Translations under genes and position numbers: made by a program
In this document: positions 1 to 11,589 of the stretch, in pieces
How positions within the stretch are numbered: position 1 is the first letter of the stretch
How the letters are laid out: the number at the start of each line of letters is the position of its first letter
Notes under the pieces: generated by a model
Databases searched by the model: none
What the model saw: only the letters and a program-made list of their open reading frames with translations
What the model was told of the DNA's origin: nothing
Source: Druceiella hillmani
Taxonomy: Eukaryota > Arthropoda > Insecta > Lepidoptera > Hepialidae
Reading direction: 5' to 3'
NCBI GenBank assembly: GCA_039881145.1
Contig: JAYKKI010000052.1
Location: 8,437,501-8,501,500, forward strand
Length of the DNA: 64,000 nt

Positions 1-43
1 TGAATGGGGACAGCGCCCACATCTGAATGGGGACAGCGCCCTA
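1..43. repeat. GC-rich 23-bp tandem repeat at window edge
   Basis: Two near-identical copies of 'tgaatggggacagcgccc' start at 1 and 24, a period of 23 bp. They are much more GC-rich than the flanking DNA. The array probably continues to the left of the window, so copy number is unknown. Confidence 0.75.
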
Positions 44-399
44 CCTCGTATCGTGCTATTGACGCAAAGAAAGAAAAGTGCAGCTTAAATAAAGCGCCAA
101 ATTAAATCTATGGTTAATTGTTTGTATTTATTATTCGAGATAAAAATTTCTCTCGGAATCACAAAATTGTAATTCCCACTTTGAAAACCTTTGAAAATTA
201 ATAAGGATCTCGAAATATCTAAGTCCAGAGACGTCGCGATTCAATTTTCTAGTTATGGTTTTGGACAAGTTCACGATGTGTTTGTAACCGTAAAATTTAT
301 TTTATACCATATATTTACGTGATGGATAATATCATCTGTGAATAACCTGATAAAAATACCTTATGCCCTTAAGGCTATGAACTATAATATTTGTGCGGA

Positions 400-2310
400 A
401 CACTGGTAGATTACTCAGTATTCATAACCTACAAATTTGCAAATATAGTAAAATAATTTTTAGTAAAATTACTCTATATTGCCTTTTATTAAAGAATTAG
501 GAAAATTTATTTTTCTTGATTATAACCATAATCAATATGTCGATATAACAATGTCCGGAAACCATTATAAGTAATTGATTCTAAATTTAGTTTTCATGAT
601 GTACAAGATTTTTTTCTATTATGGATTTTATTAATTTTTTTGTAAAATAAGTGGAACTAAAGACATAATTTTCCGACGAATTCAACAATTGTGATATTTT
701 TAAAGCAGATTAGCAAGGTTTCGTACATCAAAGGGAAAAATGGTTCAGTCCGTCACAGCCGATTTTAATAGAAATTATTTAACTTAGGAACGTAAAATGA
801 CATAATAATATCAGTCAGTTAACGATTAAAATTTGCAGCTAACACTGACACATTTATACAATATTTTACGCGGGACAAATTAATTACCTTTTAATTTTAT
901 TTATTGTCACATCTATCCTGTTGGATATCATTTAAAAATATAGTTATATAAACTTCAAAAACATATGTTTCAGAATTTTAAGCTTGCATATTACGAGGTT
1001 GTGCCCTCAGAAATATGTACCAAAATGTACAAAAAAGTGTTTACCTCCTTCTATTTCCGAAATTCATGAACTAAATATCAATAAAAAAGGGGGTTGGTAG
1101 AAACTAATAATAAAAAAACATTGGTGATAATCCCAGGTCATATCATATTTAAGATATATTCCACACTATTACGCTTCTGAAAGATAAACTGGGCAACTTA
1201 TTTACCCGTCGAGAAATTAATATTTTAGGTTATTTTATAGGAATACTATATACTTTTAAATATTTGTGTACTAGGTGTACATCAAGGGAATCATGGTATT
1301 GAGAATTAATCTATTATTTGGCAGTTTTTGTAGTTTTTTAAAATATAATTTTTTTGTGTATTATTTTTAAATAAGCCACAAAGATAATTATAAGATATTA
1401 ATATGATCTCCATTTTCTCCTTAAACTAAAAAAAATGTTCAAACTTAAAGATTTATGTAATTTATTACCTAAAGCTAATTCCTTGTATTAAGCTCCCTAG
1501 ATAATTCATAATTAAATTGGAACATGTATGAAACTTTCTTAACTATTGTTCTCAAAACTGTTATTACAATATTAAACAACAAAGAATGGAAATTGGAGCT
1601 ATCTAACATATCTCTTCAACTACAATACTGTACTGAAATCTAAATTTGTGACATTTTATGCTTAATCAATTGATTTTTAAGTACAGAAGGCATATTCTGA
1701 ACTCACCTGATGATATTAATTTCGACGAACAAAATCAGTACATCCAATGATAATTAGTAGTTTACGCCCTATTATACGAACTTACATGCAATTTTCTCAC
1801 CAAACATTTGCCCATAGTCGTCGACCGCTATCCCCGTTCCTTCATGATTTCAACAGGACATCTCCCAAAGGAGTGTAAATTGGAGAGATTAAAGCACCTA
1901 CCTGCAGAGCATACTAGCTCTATTCGAATGGAAAATTAATCTTAATAAAGAAGTGGTGTCTGTTGCTTTAAAAGAAAAATGGTGCTATTTCGATTTCCCT
2001 AAGACGGCCTGTATCATTAAAATAAGACTAATGACCTACGGTCGTTCAAGATAGTACGCTTAGAAGATAATACAAGTGTTTAATTAAATATGGAAACGAT
2101 TTTCAAGAGTAACTCCTTAATTAAGAGAAAGGTTTTACTAAATATATGTATACAATTTTGGATTCATCTTTTGTCGAATAAGAGAAGAAACTTAACGAAG
2201 AAAATGTTTTGCAAATTTGTGAATTTTTCTTATTTCAAGAACGAATTTAGGAACGTAAGTGATCTTTTCAGAAATACTAAAAATACGCGAATAAATACAA
2301 AAACTTTATA
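400..2310 (+). repeat. Interspersed repeat family C, copy 1
   Basis: This stretch matches, as reverse complement, the DNA at about 36190-37700. Matching blocks come in order: the 1786-2060 block (around 'gaaatcgaaatagcacc' in copy 2), blocks near 1190-1560, near 1020-1080 (a shared 'ttcggaaatagaggagg'-like string), and near 640-900 (a shared 'tttttcccctctatgtacga'-like string). By eye identity looks like 65-80 percent with indels; copy 1 carries about 230 extra bases near 1560-1780. A 73-codon ORF at 2090-2311 lies inside the repeat and is rich in K, N and F, so it is probably chance. No transposon protein is recognisable. It could be an old non-autonomous element or part of an unknown autonomous one. 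Confidence 0.75.
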
Positions 2311-2439
2311 AATATTTTTAAAATATTATATTAAAAAATGATCTTCTAGAAAATTTAATATTGAAGATAACGAGCCAGTTCTAACGTAAACGCTCAGACA
2401 CATCTGAGAAAAATAATCTAGTTGTTTCCCCTTTAAAAC

Positions 2440-3525
2440 TGAGATAAAACCACCGAGACTGCCAATGAGCATCGACGATGTCAAAAATTCAAAGTTCGAT
2501 GGAAATGTTGAAACTCTTACCATGTGCCAAGACAAAATATGCTGTGCGTTCCAGGATCACGTGGTAGGCAGGCCCACCGAAGACTTTTCAAAACCGGCAA
2601 CGGCTCCCCTGAACAAGTTCTGTAAGCTTACATCAGCACCAACAGGAGCGCGCGCTGTGATCTCAGCACAAACCGTCTAACGTGATAGACTCCGACGTAC
2701 CACACAGCCTTCACCCTGACAGCCTCGGAATTATGGGGGGCAAAGATCTGCTTGTTCTTTGTGCCCCAGTTAAGCAACCTGACTAGTTAGTCTGATGTCC
2801 CATTTCCTAATTCTCTGTGTCTTACCCCTCTGGCTAGAAACAAAGTATCGTCAGCATATGCGATGATACCGCAATCCTGAAGGGGTATCACGAGTATGCC
2901 ATAGAACATGATATTCCACAAAATTTATTAAAAGACCGAGCCTTACGGGTAGCCCCTGATCAACGTTTTCTCTACTATTGTGTCCCCAGCACACAAATAT
3001 AAAAATTGATCCTTAAAGTAATCCATCAAATCCGGGAAAAAACAATTATCTAGAAATTGAATCCGAAGTGGATATTCCGGATCGAAAACGAAACTAGTTC
3101 TCTGACCCCGGCGAATATGAGTAGGGCAAGTTCCGGAAGGCTGGAAGGAGCTTAATGAGTCTATAAAATTTTGGATTGCTAGGCGATTTTCCATTACTAT
3201 TTAGTATGACTTTTAGTCTTCCCACTTTTCATACGTTCGGAAAGTGGCATTCACGGAGACTGCGGTTAAGGACCGCAAGTATCTCATACGCCGTAGTATT
3301 TCATACAAATTTAACTATTCCGTGATCGATTCTGTGAATGCTAGGATTCTTCTTAAAGTCAAGGTTCTTACGGTGCCATCTAACTCAGAATATCGGAGCT
3401 CCGGATCAAATCTGTTAGCTTGAACTATGCTCAATACATTTGTGATGCTCCGCTATCCGACAGTGTCGAGATCAGGGTCGTCATCGGGAAAAAGTGATGC
3501 CAGAAGGTAGTCGAGGGTCTCGCTA
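2440..3525 (-). pseudogene. R1-clade ORF2 reverse transcriptase pseudogene
   Basis: Several RT landmarks appear in order on the minus strand. 'LFPDDDPDLDTV' is at about 3495-3460. 'AVLNRSLRECHFPNV' is near 3270-3230, followed after a stop by 'KVGRLKVILNSNGKSPSNP' (3228-3165). 'FDPEYPLRIQFLDNC' and 'AGDTIVEKTLIRGYP' are at about 3100-2943. 'LWNIMFYGIL' follows, and the active-site box 'AYADDTLFLARG' has its YADD at 2847-2858. The catalytic Asp pair is intact, but at least two frame changes and several stops (including two adjacent ones before LWNIM) disrupt the chain. The thumb and C-terminus decay into noise towards 2440. In the family this enzyme copies element RNA at a nicked target; this copy cannot. 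Confidence 0.88.
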
Positions 3526-4025
3526 ATATTCTAGGTGTAACTGGCATTGGTCCTCTTAAGACCGCTGAAAACAAAAGATTCAAAGTGCTTTGTATAGTTC
3601 TGTATACGGCACCCCAGGGATTGGAATTACCAACACGAGTATCAAAGTTACGAAAATGGGAGTGTTTGGTTTAATTAACCTCTCTATTATCACCAGGCGT
3701 CTACTAAGGTCATTTGGTGAGTTTCAACTATATCCCAATCCTTTCCGTATTTCTTAGTATACTTGTAGTGTGCCCAGTCCTCTCTCGGCACCGGTGATTA
3801 CTAAACAGCCATTGTATTAGGACAATCTAAATGTTAAAACCATTTTGAAAAATCATCGAGTATTTAGAGAAAAATTTGGAAAAATCAATACTAGTCTTGA
3901 TAATCTGGTAGTGGTTTGTAGCATGGATTGAATACAAAATTTCCCTGTGGTTGCTTAAAGAAACGTCCGGTTCGACCTACCAGCTGCGTACACCTTCCAC
4001 AAGTCCACAGTGACAGAATTAAATG

Positions 4026-4337
4026 TCACTTTCTCTTCCGAGGTTCCTGAAAATTTTGCAGGAAGTTACACGGTAAAAGGTCGTTCTCGTGTATGAAATC
4101 TTCGAAAATTTCTATACTCAGATTAGAACGTCTCGAGTATCTCAGACAAAAATGGCTACTGGTCTCGGCCCAATTGAGCAGAGAACAATTTTGAGATGCT
4201 CGAAAAATATTTAAGAAAGCATAGAATATCAAAAATAGGCTGTAATAATCACAAATTTTAACGAACCGCTTTGAATCTAGGCTACTAAGCAATTTTCTGT
4301 CAATAACTGTTCCATGAAAGTCCTTTTCATCTCCCAC
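4026..4337 (-). pseudogene. Probable R1-clade ORF2 endonuclease N-terminus (degenerate)
   Basis: An open frame of 103 codons sits between the Gag knuckles and the RT, where the AP-endonuclease domain of ORF2 belongs. 'NCSLLNWAETSSHFC', then 'RRSNLSIEIFEDF', has the layout of the endonuclease start (an Asn-containing first strand, a helix, then a strand ending in an acidic residue), but the catalytic residues are not clear. Position carries most of the weight. The ORF also runs past the likely frame at both ends, so its limits are not domain limits. Confidence 0.45.
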
Positions 4338-4529
4338 TTATCTCTATTGGGTTTAAGACAATTGCAACCTTATTATCGGGCCATCTCTCCAGAATGAGGA
4401 AGGATTACAAGCTCCTGAAGGTGTGCTGTTCCTGTACACAGGTATACTGTACACACTTGGTCATGTCATTTAAGCCTCGCTTTGCACTATTTTGGAAAAC
4501 ATTCAGTTGATTTAGAATAAACAATGTTT

Positions 4530-5175
4530 CTAAGGGACCTTTCTAACTATATGGTAGGCATCAGTGCCGACACAATGATCTGGTAACTCTTTGGACCTCG
4601 TGTAGGTAACACAGATATCAGACGTAGGCTTTTGGGCACTACTTGCCATCGTGGCTCTTTTCTGTACGCCGATTGCAAAACTGGTCATTTTTGTAGTGGC
4701 AAGCAATGTAACCATAAAATGGCATCTAAAGCATCTGGTCACATGCACGAATTTGGTGACACAACAGGAGATTCAATTCTTGAAATATCTCCAGACCACA
4801 GTAGACATTCCATCAGATTCTGGGCAATTCTAGAACAAACTACTTATTATGCGAGTGTAAGCACGGTTTTTTAATCATATCAGATGGAGGAAACTCTTTC
4901 CAGTTACCCTCCTTTAACAAATCTAAAGACTCCTCTGGTAAGCTCCTTTGGCATTTTAAGTTCTCTTCTAGAGTTTCTTTGCGATTTTCATATTCCTCGA
5001 CTTCACGATAACTCCTTGATTTCATATCGTTCACCTTCTATTAATTTTAATTCCAAGGAACTGCGGTTTTAATTATTTTTCAGTGTGTTCAGCATTTCTG
5101 CACTCATCTGATTGTCTTTATTAGAGTTGAAGATCAATACCAGCCTGGCCTCGGTTGGTGGTCTTTAATGACCTC
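4530..5175 (-). pseudogene. R1-clade ORF1 (Gag-like) pseudogene with three decayed zinc knuckles
   Basis: Gag of R1-clade LINEs binds element RNA. Reading down the minus strand, 'VLIFNSNKDNQMSAEML' (about 5150-5085) resembles the central Gag region. After stops and frameshifts comes the knuckle region, about 4735-4570. Knuckle 1 begins 'CFRC' and continues 'HFYGYIACHY' in a shifted frame; the spacing is CX2CX4HX4C, but the His and last Cys positions read Tyr. Knuckle 2 is 'CNRRTEKSHDGK', then a stop, then Cys, with its second Cys read as Arg. Knuckle 3 is 'CVTYTRSKELPDHCVGTDAY', with Cys-to-Tyr changes at two ligand positions. Knowledge of the family supplies the ligand positions; the residues themselves are seen here. 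Nonfunctional. Confidence 0.8.
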
Positions 5176-5410
5176 CGGTATCTTAACTCTAATGGTAGAG
5201 AGCACTAGTGGAGGACGGCCAGCAAGTAAAGTCGCACTAAAAGATACAGGAGTTTTGCATCAAATCTTCAGCGAAGAGAGCCACTCTCACCATAAGCTTA
5301 ACGGTAAATTTTGTAACCGCCCCTTTGGGCCCAGCAAGCACCCGAGTAATAGTAATCTTGGCAGCGATGTAGTTTTTGTTTTATCGTGATATCTTAGACA
5401 GTTCTAAAGT

Positions 5411-6330
5411 TATTTAGAAAATTAAATAAAATCTCCGCCTTTCCAATGGTGGGCAGTGGCGAAATACGGAAACAGCGGGCAAGAGAACAGAGATAGGGAA
5501 GGGAAGTTGGCCACGCAAGATTTGAAATAAGCTAACGATTTGCGTCTAGGGCAATAGCATGAAATACATGCATTAATACCCTGCACTCGCATTTTGGGAC
5601 CGAACGCAGACCAAATAATACGGTACCGCTAGTATATAATAATAGTTTATATAGAATTCGTATCGCGTGCCACTCGCTGCCTTATTCCTAGCCTGCCTAA
5701 TGTATTTGAGTGGTCCTAAATTTTTTTTTTAAATTAGCGCATATCTTATGTCTTAATAGTACATTAATTTGAATGTATAATAATATAATGTATATTTTTT
5801 AACATTTAAATATATCTTGAAGAAATGTGTAGAAATAAAATTCGTTTGCTGATCGATTTCGAAGTAAAACACGAGGGAATAATTCAGTAAGTTTTATTTT
5901 ACCAGCCTTTTATTCATTTGCTGTAAAAATATCTCGTAAATTTATTTATTTTTGGATTTGATTAAAACTAGCTATTTAAAAGTACATAGGATCGTTTCTT
6001 TCCAAGATTCCTCCTTCTCCTCTGATAAAAAGCTGGTATCAATAAAGTATTTAATTGGCTATTTTACTCTTTGATGAACAAAATGTATTGTAATATTTTG
6101 AATTTAAATATGAATAAAGCTTCCCAACTTTTCCTCATTCCCTGAATAAACACCTGTCAACGAAAGAAAAGGGGACGAATTAGATAGTAGATATTACGTC
6201 ATAAACATATTTTTGTTGCATTTGTTTTATTTGGCCTATTTTTGTATACTAATTCGAATGACGGTGTTAACAAGAAAATTAAGTATATTTTTAAAAATTC
6301 ATATCTTTTTTATATTTTAATTAACAAACA
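5411..6330. other. AT-rich DNA without recognisable feature
   Basis: Nothing convincing is seen on either strand. The first 250 bases are less AT-rich and may be the 5' leader of the R1-clade element. The rest is homopolymer-rich intergenic DNA. Confidence 0.5.
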
Positions 6331-6700
6331 ATAATAATCTATGCAGACCACGACTTAATTACCGGTTAGAGCTAAATGAAATATCATTAAATTGCAAAAT
6401 CAATACAAGTAACGCCATCTTATTATAATAATTATAATATTCATTTTTTCTTTTAAATAAGTACGCTTTATTATTAAACGTTAAATGTTCATGCAATCTT
6501 TTAAATGTAGACCAAAGTAACAGAACCTATGACTAACAATTCCATTGAAAACCTTTCAACTGTTCTGGCGTAATGCAAAAACAAATAAGCAGGCAGGCAG
6601 TCAAAGTGGCCCATACTTTAATATATGTACAAGCAAATCGAATGACGGATAGATGATAGACGCCATTGTTAGTCGTTTTACGCACATAATTTTTTTCTAT
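6331..6700 (+). repeat. Interspersed repeat A, copy 1 (LINE-tail-like)
   Basis: This stretch is homologous to 55500-55760 in the same orientation. Shared blocks include 'tattataataattataa' (6420-6437 and 55569-55585), a 'catgcagacca'-type block, and 'ccattgaaaacctttcaact' against 'ccatcaaaaaccttttagct'. The closing purine-rich 'aagcaggcaggcagtcaaag' resembles the 3' tails of insect LINE and SINE families. That family link is from general knowledge; the exact family is not identified. Confidence 0.7.
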
Positions 6701-7289
6701 GACGTGTATGTCCGAAGTGAGCTTACTTTTTTCACAAGTTTGTTAAAAATATAAAACTATTGTCAATATTTGTAATTGTATTACTTTGATATATTTTATA
6801 TAATTTTAGTATATATTTTAGTATATATTGTATAATTTTAATATATAGTTTGTAAAATTTTAGTTCTCACTGACTTTATTACCTATATGTATAATAAAAC
6901 AGTAGGATTATCCCGTTTGTGTAATAAACGTATTTCGGATAATATCATTTGAAAGAAGAAGAGTAAAATGTATTAAAGCTCATTAATTAACACAATGAAT
7001 AAACATAATTTTTTCTGGGTGATAAATATTGATATAGTACTTAATTGGGAATAAAATCAAATAAGTTTTATCAGTGCAAGTGATTAATTTTACATTAAGA
7101 TTGCAGCATACATACATAAGAAAAGAAATTTAAGAAAAATCGTAATTTTCTTATAATAAATACTTATTTTTTAATAATCTACGTATAATATAACGTGGTT
7201 TATGTTTTTCTTTATACTCTAATGATCTTAACGAAATCGAGGAGCGGTTTACCCGCAAATAATTCTTGAAACCGCACGCAATTCGACGT

Positions 7290-7790
7290 TTTAATCGTAT
7301 TTATAGGGCACGTTCACCAGCTGAACACAAGAATATGTTAGATTGTGCAAATGTTATTTTATGAAATTTTCAGCGCAATTAATTTAACAAAATTCGTAAT
7401 TTCTCGTTTAGTAAAGACTTACTTATTTTTATATATTTCACTTATAATATAAAACTACTTATATTTTTCTTGTTCCTTATCCTGGACCTTCACTAAAGCG
7501 TGAAGTATATAATCCTTGACAATGCTCGTCACTCAAAGTATCATTCATAGTCATAGAACACGTTCACCAACGGAATACAAGAACATGTTTGAATGAGTGA
7601 ATGTAATTTTAAAACTTTTACAATTACGTAGAATTGACATAAAATTGGCTCAGACTTAATTTCCACCTCGAACAACCTGCCGCTGTGGCGGGCGAACGTT
7701 GTAAAGTGACAACTCGCAATGGGATTCAATATGTAATTATGGTTCATTGTTTCATATTTGAATCGTTTTTTCATGCTTGATTATCAAATG
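7290..7790 (+). repeat. Interspersed repeat B, copy 1, with an internal divergent duplication
   Basis: 7305-7400 and 7553-7640 are diverged direct repeats: 'gcacgttcaccagctgaac' matches 'acacgttcaccaacggaat', and the homology continues downstream. The second half (about 7470-7790) matches 57120-57450: 'cctcgaacaacctgc' against 'cctcaaacaacctgc', 'gggattcaat' against 'gagattcaat', and 'tttcatgctt' against 'tttcatgcta'. A 77-codon minus ORF at 7541-7774 lies in the repeat and matches no known protein. Confidence 0.65.
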
Positions 7791-7994
7791 TTAACACGTT
7801 GTGAAACAATATAGGTTAACTCATTCGTAGTCGTATATTACTTATTATCCTGGTATTTACTTAGATCCACACTATTGTAAAACCGTAACAAAGATGAGTT
7901 TGCACATTGAAAACGTTTTTAAAAAAAATATTATTTACATATGCTATTAAGACTTACTTTATTTATACTGAACTCCAAATGGAATGTTTAGAAT

Positions 7995-8075
7995 TGTTGT
8001 CTGTCTGTCAAAATAACTATTTTTTATTAAGTCTGTCTATCCGCCCATTTGTCTGTTTGTCTCTTATTGAAATAT
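7995..8075 (-). repeat. Possible inverted LINE/SINE tail ('gtctgtctgtc' motifs)
   Basis: Runs of 'gtctgtctgtc', 'gtctgtctatccgcccat' and 'gtctgtttgtctc' are the reverse complement of the 'gacagacagac' tails common in insect retroelements. The surrounding sequence is too degraded to assign a family. Confidence 0.35.
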
Positions 8076-8099
8076 CATCAGAGTTCAAAATTTAGTGTA

Positions 8100-10890
8100 A
8101 GCCTATATTTTTCGAAAATTTCCGATATGAGGTTTTGTTAGTGTGCCTGTTCTTTATCGCTTATTTCTTTAAGCATCGCTTAAAATTTACTAGATTCAAA
8201 TAAATAAAACTTTTAACAAGGTTATGCTTAAGATTTACATTCAAATCTAAAAAAAAATTCATTATCGAATGTTATTTTGGACGGTTGATTGATTAAATTG
8301 TTACCACACCACAGGCAATGAGACCGAGCATGGAAATTGACACGACCATGGATTCGGCTTAAAATTCAATATAAGTTAAAATATGATTTTATCCCGTTCG
8401 AGGATGCTTTTTAAAATACCTTAACTCTATCACTGGACAAAAAACCACCGCAACAATAAAAATAATATTCAGCAAAATAGAGAGAAAAACTGGAAAAATA
8501 TACAGCGCTTAATTTTGTAAAGAAAACACTAAGCTTATTTTCATTACATCTATAGTGGAGAAAATGAAAAAACGAACGAATATGTTAGTTATAAATCAAT
8601 ATATAAAATCCCAATGTATGCTATTGGCAGCGGTTTAAAAACTACATGGTCTTGGTTTCTTCCTTCGACTTTAAATAGCTTCTAAATCATTTATTCCTAT
8701 ATTTTTATAGAAATTGGCTGGCTGTTTCTCAAGTATTTACGAGCTTCCTTTATAATACCTAAATAAATGTGATATTTCTTTATTACTTTGTTACCAGTCT
8801 TTACGTTCCATGCTTTTTTACCATGTTTTTGATTACAGTATTATTTGATGTAATTAAACGTTTAAAAATTAAGCAGTTTTATACAAAAACACTCATAAAT
8901 ATTTTATTGTTTAAGAGAAAGTTAACATCCCTTTCTCATCGTAATTCAAAATTTTAACGTTTTAATAATTGACAGCTTCATTAAACTGCAAAATTTAAGG
9001 TGTTTTTGTTCAAAGATATATCTACAACTTTTTTAAAAAATAAATGGATAAAAGGTGCAAGTTAAAGGAATCAAAACCGCTCTATAATGATATGTTCGAA
9101 GATTTTTGCTACCCAAATCGTATTAATAATTGAATATATTGCATTTAAAAATATTATAAATTTAATAGACAACTCTTCCTGTAAATTTTAATTTTTCATC
9201 AGTTAACTTCACATTATGAGGGGTAGATTTATTTGACTTTTCGTTTTGAAATAAGAATTAAATATCTTAATCTGGTTGTAAATAAATTGACAAGCAGTGT
9301 TTTCTTGTTTCATAAGTACTCTAATGAGTACTTTGTTATGACGCAGGTAGAAATTCAATACCTTATTAGTTAGTTTACTCCCTTTCAGTTTTCATAATTT
9401 TATGTATATAATTGCAAAATTTTAATAAGAACCGTTAAATAAGAAAACCCTTCACGTAAACCCTAAGACCTATTTTAAGGAAAACAACAATTTAAATAAT
9501 GTTATTTTATTTTAAAATAATGTTAAAGACAATACAAATTACCTTTCAATTTGTAATAATATTGAAAACCTTTTAGTCGAATTTATTAGGTTAAAGAGAC
9601 TAAATGAAGAATTGCCTTGATGACTTTCTATCTGTTATCGTAAATTTGTTCATATTATTATTTTTGTGAGATTTTGGAAATATAGCCTGAATTGGTTGAA
9701 ATATTCAATTTCAACTTTTAACTTAAATTAGAAATTATTTAGGAATTGTTTTCTTTAATAAGCTCAGTAATCGACTACCTGCCAACGTGACATTAAAACT
9801 CATCAAGACATATTAAAGCATTTAATAGATAAAAGACATATGTTTTTACAAATTCCACGAGCAAATTTAATACAACTAACGAAGAAAAACTATTTAATCT
9901 CCGATTCACATAAAATATTCTCCACTAAACATTAATTGGCCAAGCGAACACTTGTGCGTTGTTATTAGACAGTAAACATTTTGCTAATTTATTTTGCTGA
10001 GTCAAACCTTTTTTAATAATTAAGTGATATTAGATAAAGAAATAAAAAACACACACATTCAAGCTAAAGTCTTTATGAAGGTATTTTTGGTAAAGTTAAG
10101 TTACGATTGTAACGCTGCCTCTTATATTAATTTTGTTGAGGAAAATAATTTATCTGTAGATATCTATTTATCAAATATGTTATATTCTTTAGCGTATGTT
10201 GATTACTTCGTATATCAAATAGTGTACATTAGGTCTTATATGGTGTTCAAGTATTTAGGTTATTTCTTAATTATGAATAAGATGATTGTAAAAAATATAA
10301 TAATTTATAAATTCAGAATGTTGATGCATATCCTTGGTACGTAACATTATTGTTGCTCTAAAGATTAATATTGTAAGATTTTAAAAACAAAAAATAACAA
10401 GATATTAACATATAATTGATAAATATAAAAATGTTATCATAGCCCGGTACCATATAGAAAGAAGAAAGAGCAACACCACCAGGGATTTTAAGCGTAAAAA
10501 TCTCAAAAATTTATTTAGTAATTTTTCTAATGTATTTTCGAATAAACATCTATTTAATTATTTGTAACGAGCAATTTTGTACAAGAAAAAACGATTATAG
10601 ATTCAATTTCGAACCATTACTACCATCAACCGCTACATCAAAAATGTCAGTAACCAATAAACTATTCACAAAGCTGTGTTTAGGGGTGTTGTGAAAATAT
10701 CAAATAGGAACAATCAAATTACATTTGCATGGTATCGTTTATCATGCCTCGTACAGCATTGAAATTAAGTGGTTTTATACAAGGTCTTACCCTGATCCTG
10801 AAGACCAAGATCCGACCTGATTTTAAAAACTATGTAAACTGTCAGATAGGAGCAAAAGTCACAAATTCGAGGGTTTTAGAAGTCAAAATA
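8100..10890. other. AT-rich intergenic DNA
   Basis: No coding or structured feature is supported. The longest frame (10024-10344 plus, 106 codons) opens on a GTG rather than an ATG, is rich in I, Y, N, K and F, and looks like a chance ORF in AT-rich DNA. Confidence 0.5.
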
Positions 10891-10899
10891 AATCATTGT

Positions 10900-10924
10900 G
10901 ATGATATATATATATATATATATG

Positions 10925-11020
<96 letters not shown>

Positions 11021-11021
11021 G
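10900..11021. repeat. (TA)n-(CA)n-(TA)n compound microsatellite
   Basis: Interrupted (TA)n from about 10904, then (AC)n at 10962-10984, then (TA)n to about 11021. The overlapping tyrosine/isoleucine-repeat ORFs are translation artefacts of the array. Confidence 0.95.
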
Positions 11022-11310
11022 GTGGCGTTGTAATTTATTATTATTCATTTTGCAATGTCTTTTCAAGGACTGTTATAAATTCCGTCGGAAACCAGCGCGA
11101 GGGGCGTAGCTTTGTGCATGTGGCGTAACATTAGAACGCGTGGTTAATTCAGGCAGATTCACTGTAATGATATAACGCATTCATCGGTTTGAGACATGTT
11201 AATATTGCTTTGTACAGAAAAAGATAGTCTTTGAATTATGGAATAATGACAAATATAAGTGGAGGCCGACATGAAAGATTCAGAGGAAGAATTTCCCAAA
11301 ATGTAATATA

Positions 11311-11511
<201 letters not shown>

Positions 11512-11589
11512 ATATACATATATGTATATTTTAAATATTAATAAGTCGTTAATAAAATAAATAAATTTGAAGATATCTAAACGAGACAA

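Larger units (their letters stand above)
2340..5410 (-). mobile_element. R1-clade non-LTR retrotransposon remnant
   Basis: A decayed LINE on the minus strand, with 5' end near 5400 and 3' end near 2340. In order it shows an ORF1 Gag with three zinc knuckles, a probable endonuclease start, and a reverse transcriptase with linker, 'GYPQGS' and 'AYADDT' signatures. Base composition is clearly less AT-rich than the flanks. Frameshifts and stops are frequent, so it is not functional. The Gag knuckle spacing and the 'LFPDDDPD' motif before the RT point to the R1 clade (R1, Waldo, TRAS, SART group) rather than Jockey or RTE. It is not in a recognisable 28S rDNA target. Ends and target-site duplications were not found. 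Confidence 0.85.

Noticed and set aside
4632..5389. Plus-strand ORFs at 4632-4874, 4651-4833, 4884-5072 and 5168-5389
   Set aside because: Antisense shadows of the minus-strand R1-clade Gag; the minus frames carry the zinc-knuckle pattern.
10024..10344. 106-codon plus ORF
   Set aside because: It opens on GTG, has AT-noise composition, and no motif or homology is recognisable.
10898..11128. ORFs of alternating Tyr and Ile over TA arrays (also 11231-11589, 26259-26566, 54006-54327, 58816-59257, 60034-60365)
   Set aside because: They are direct translations of (TA)n and (TG)n microsatellites, open in several frames on both strands.
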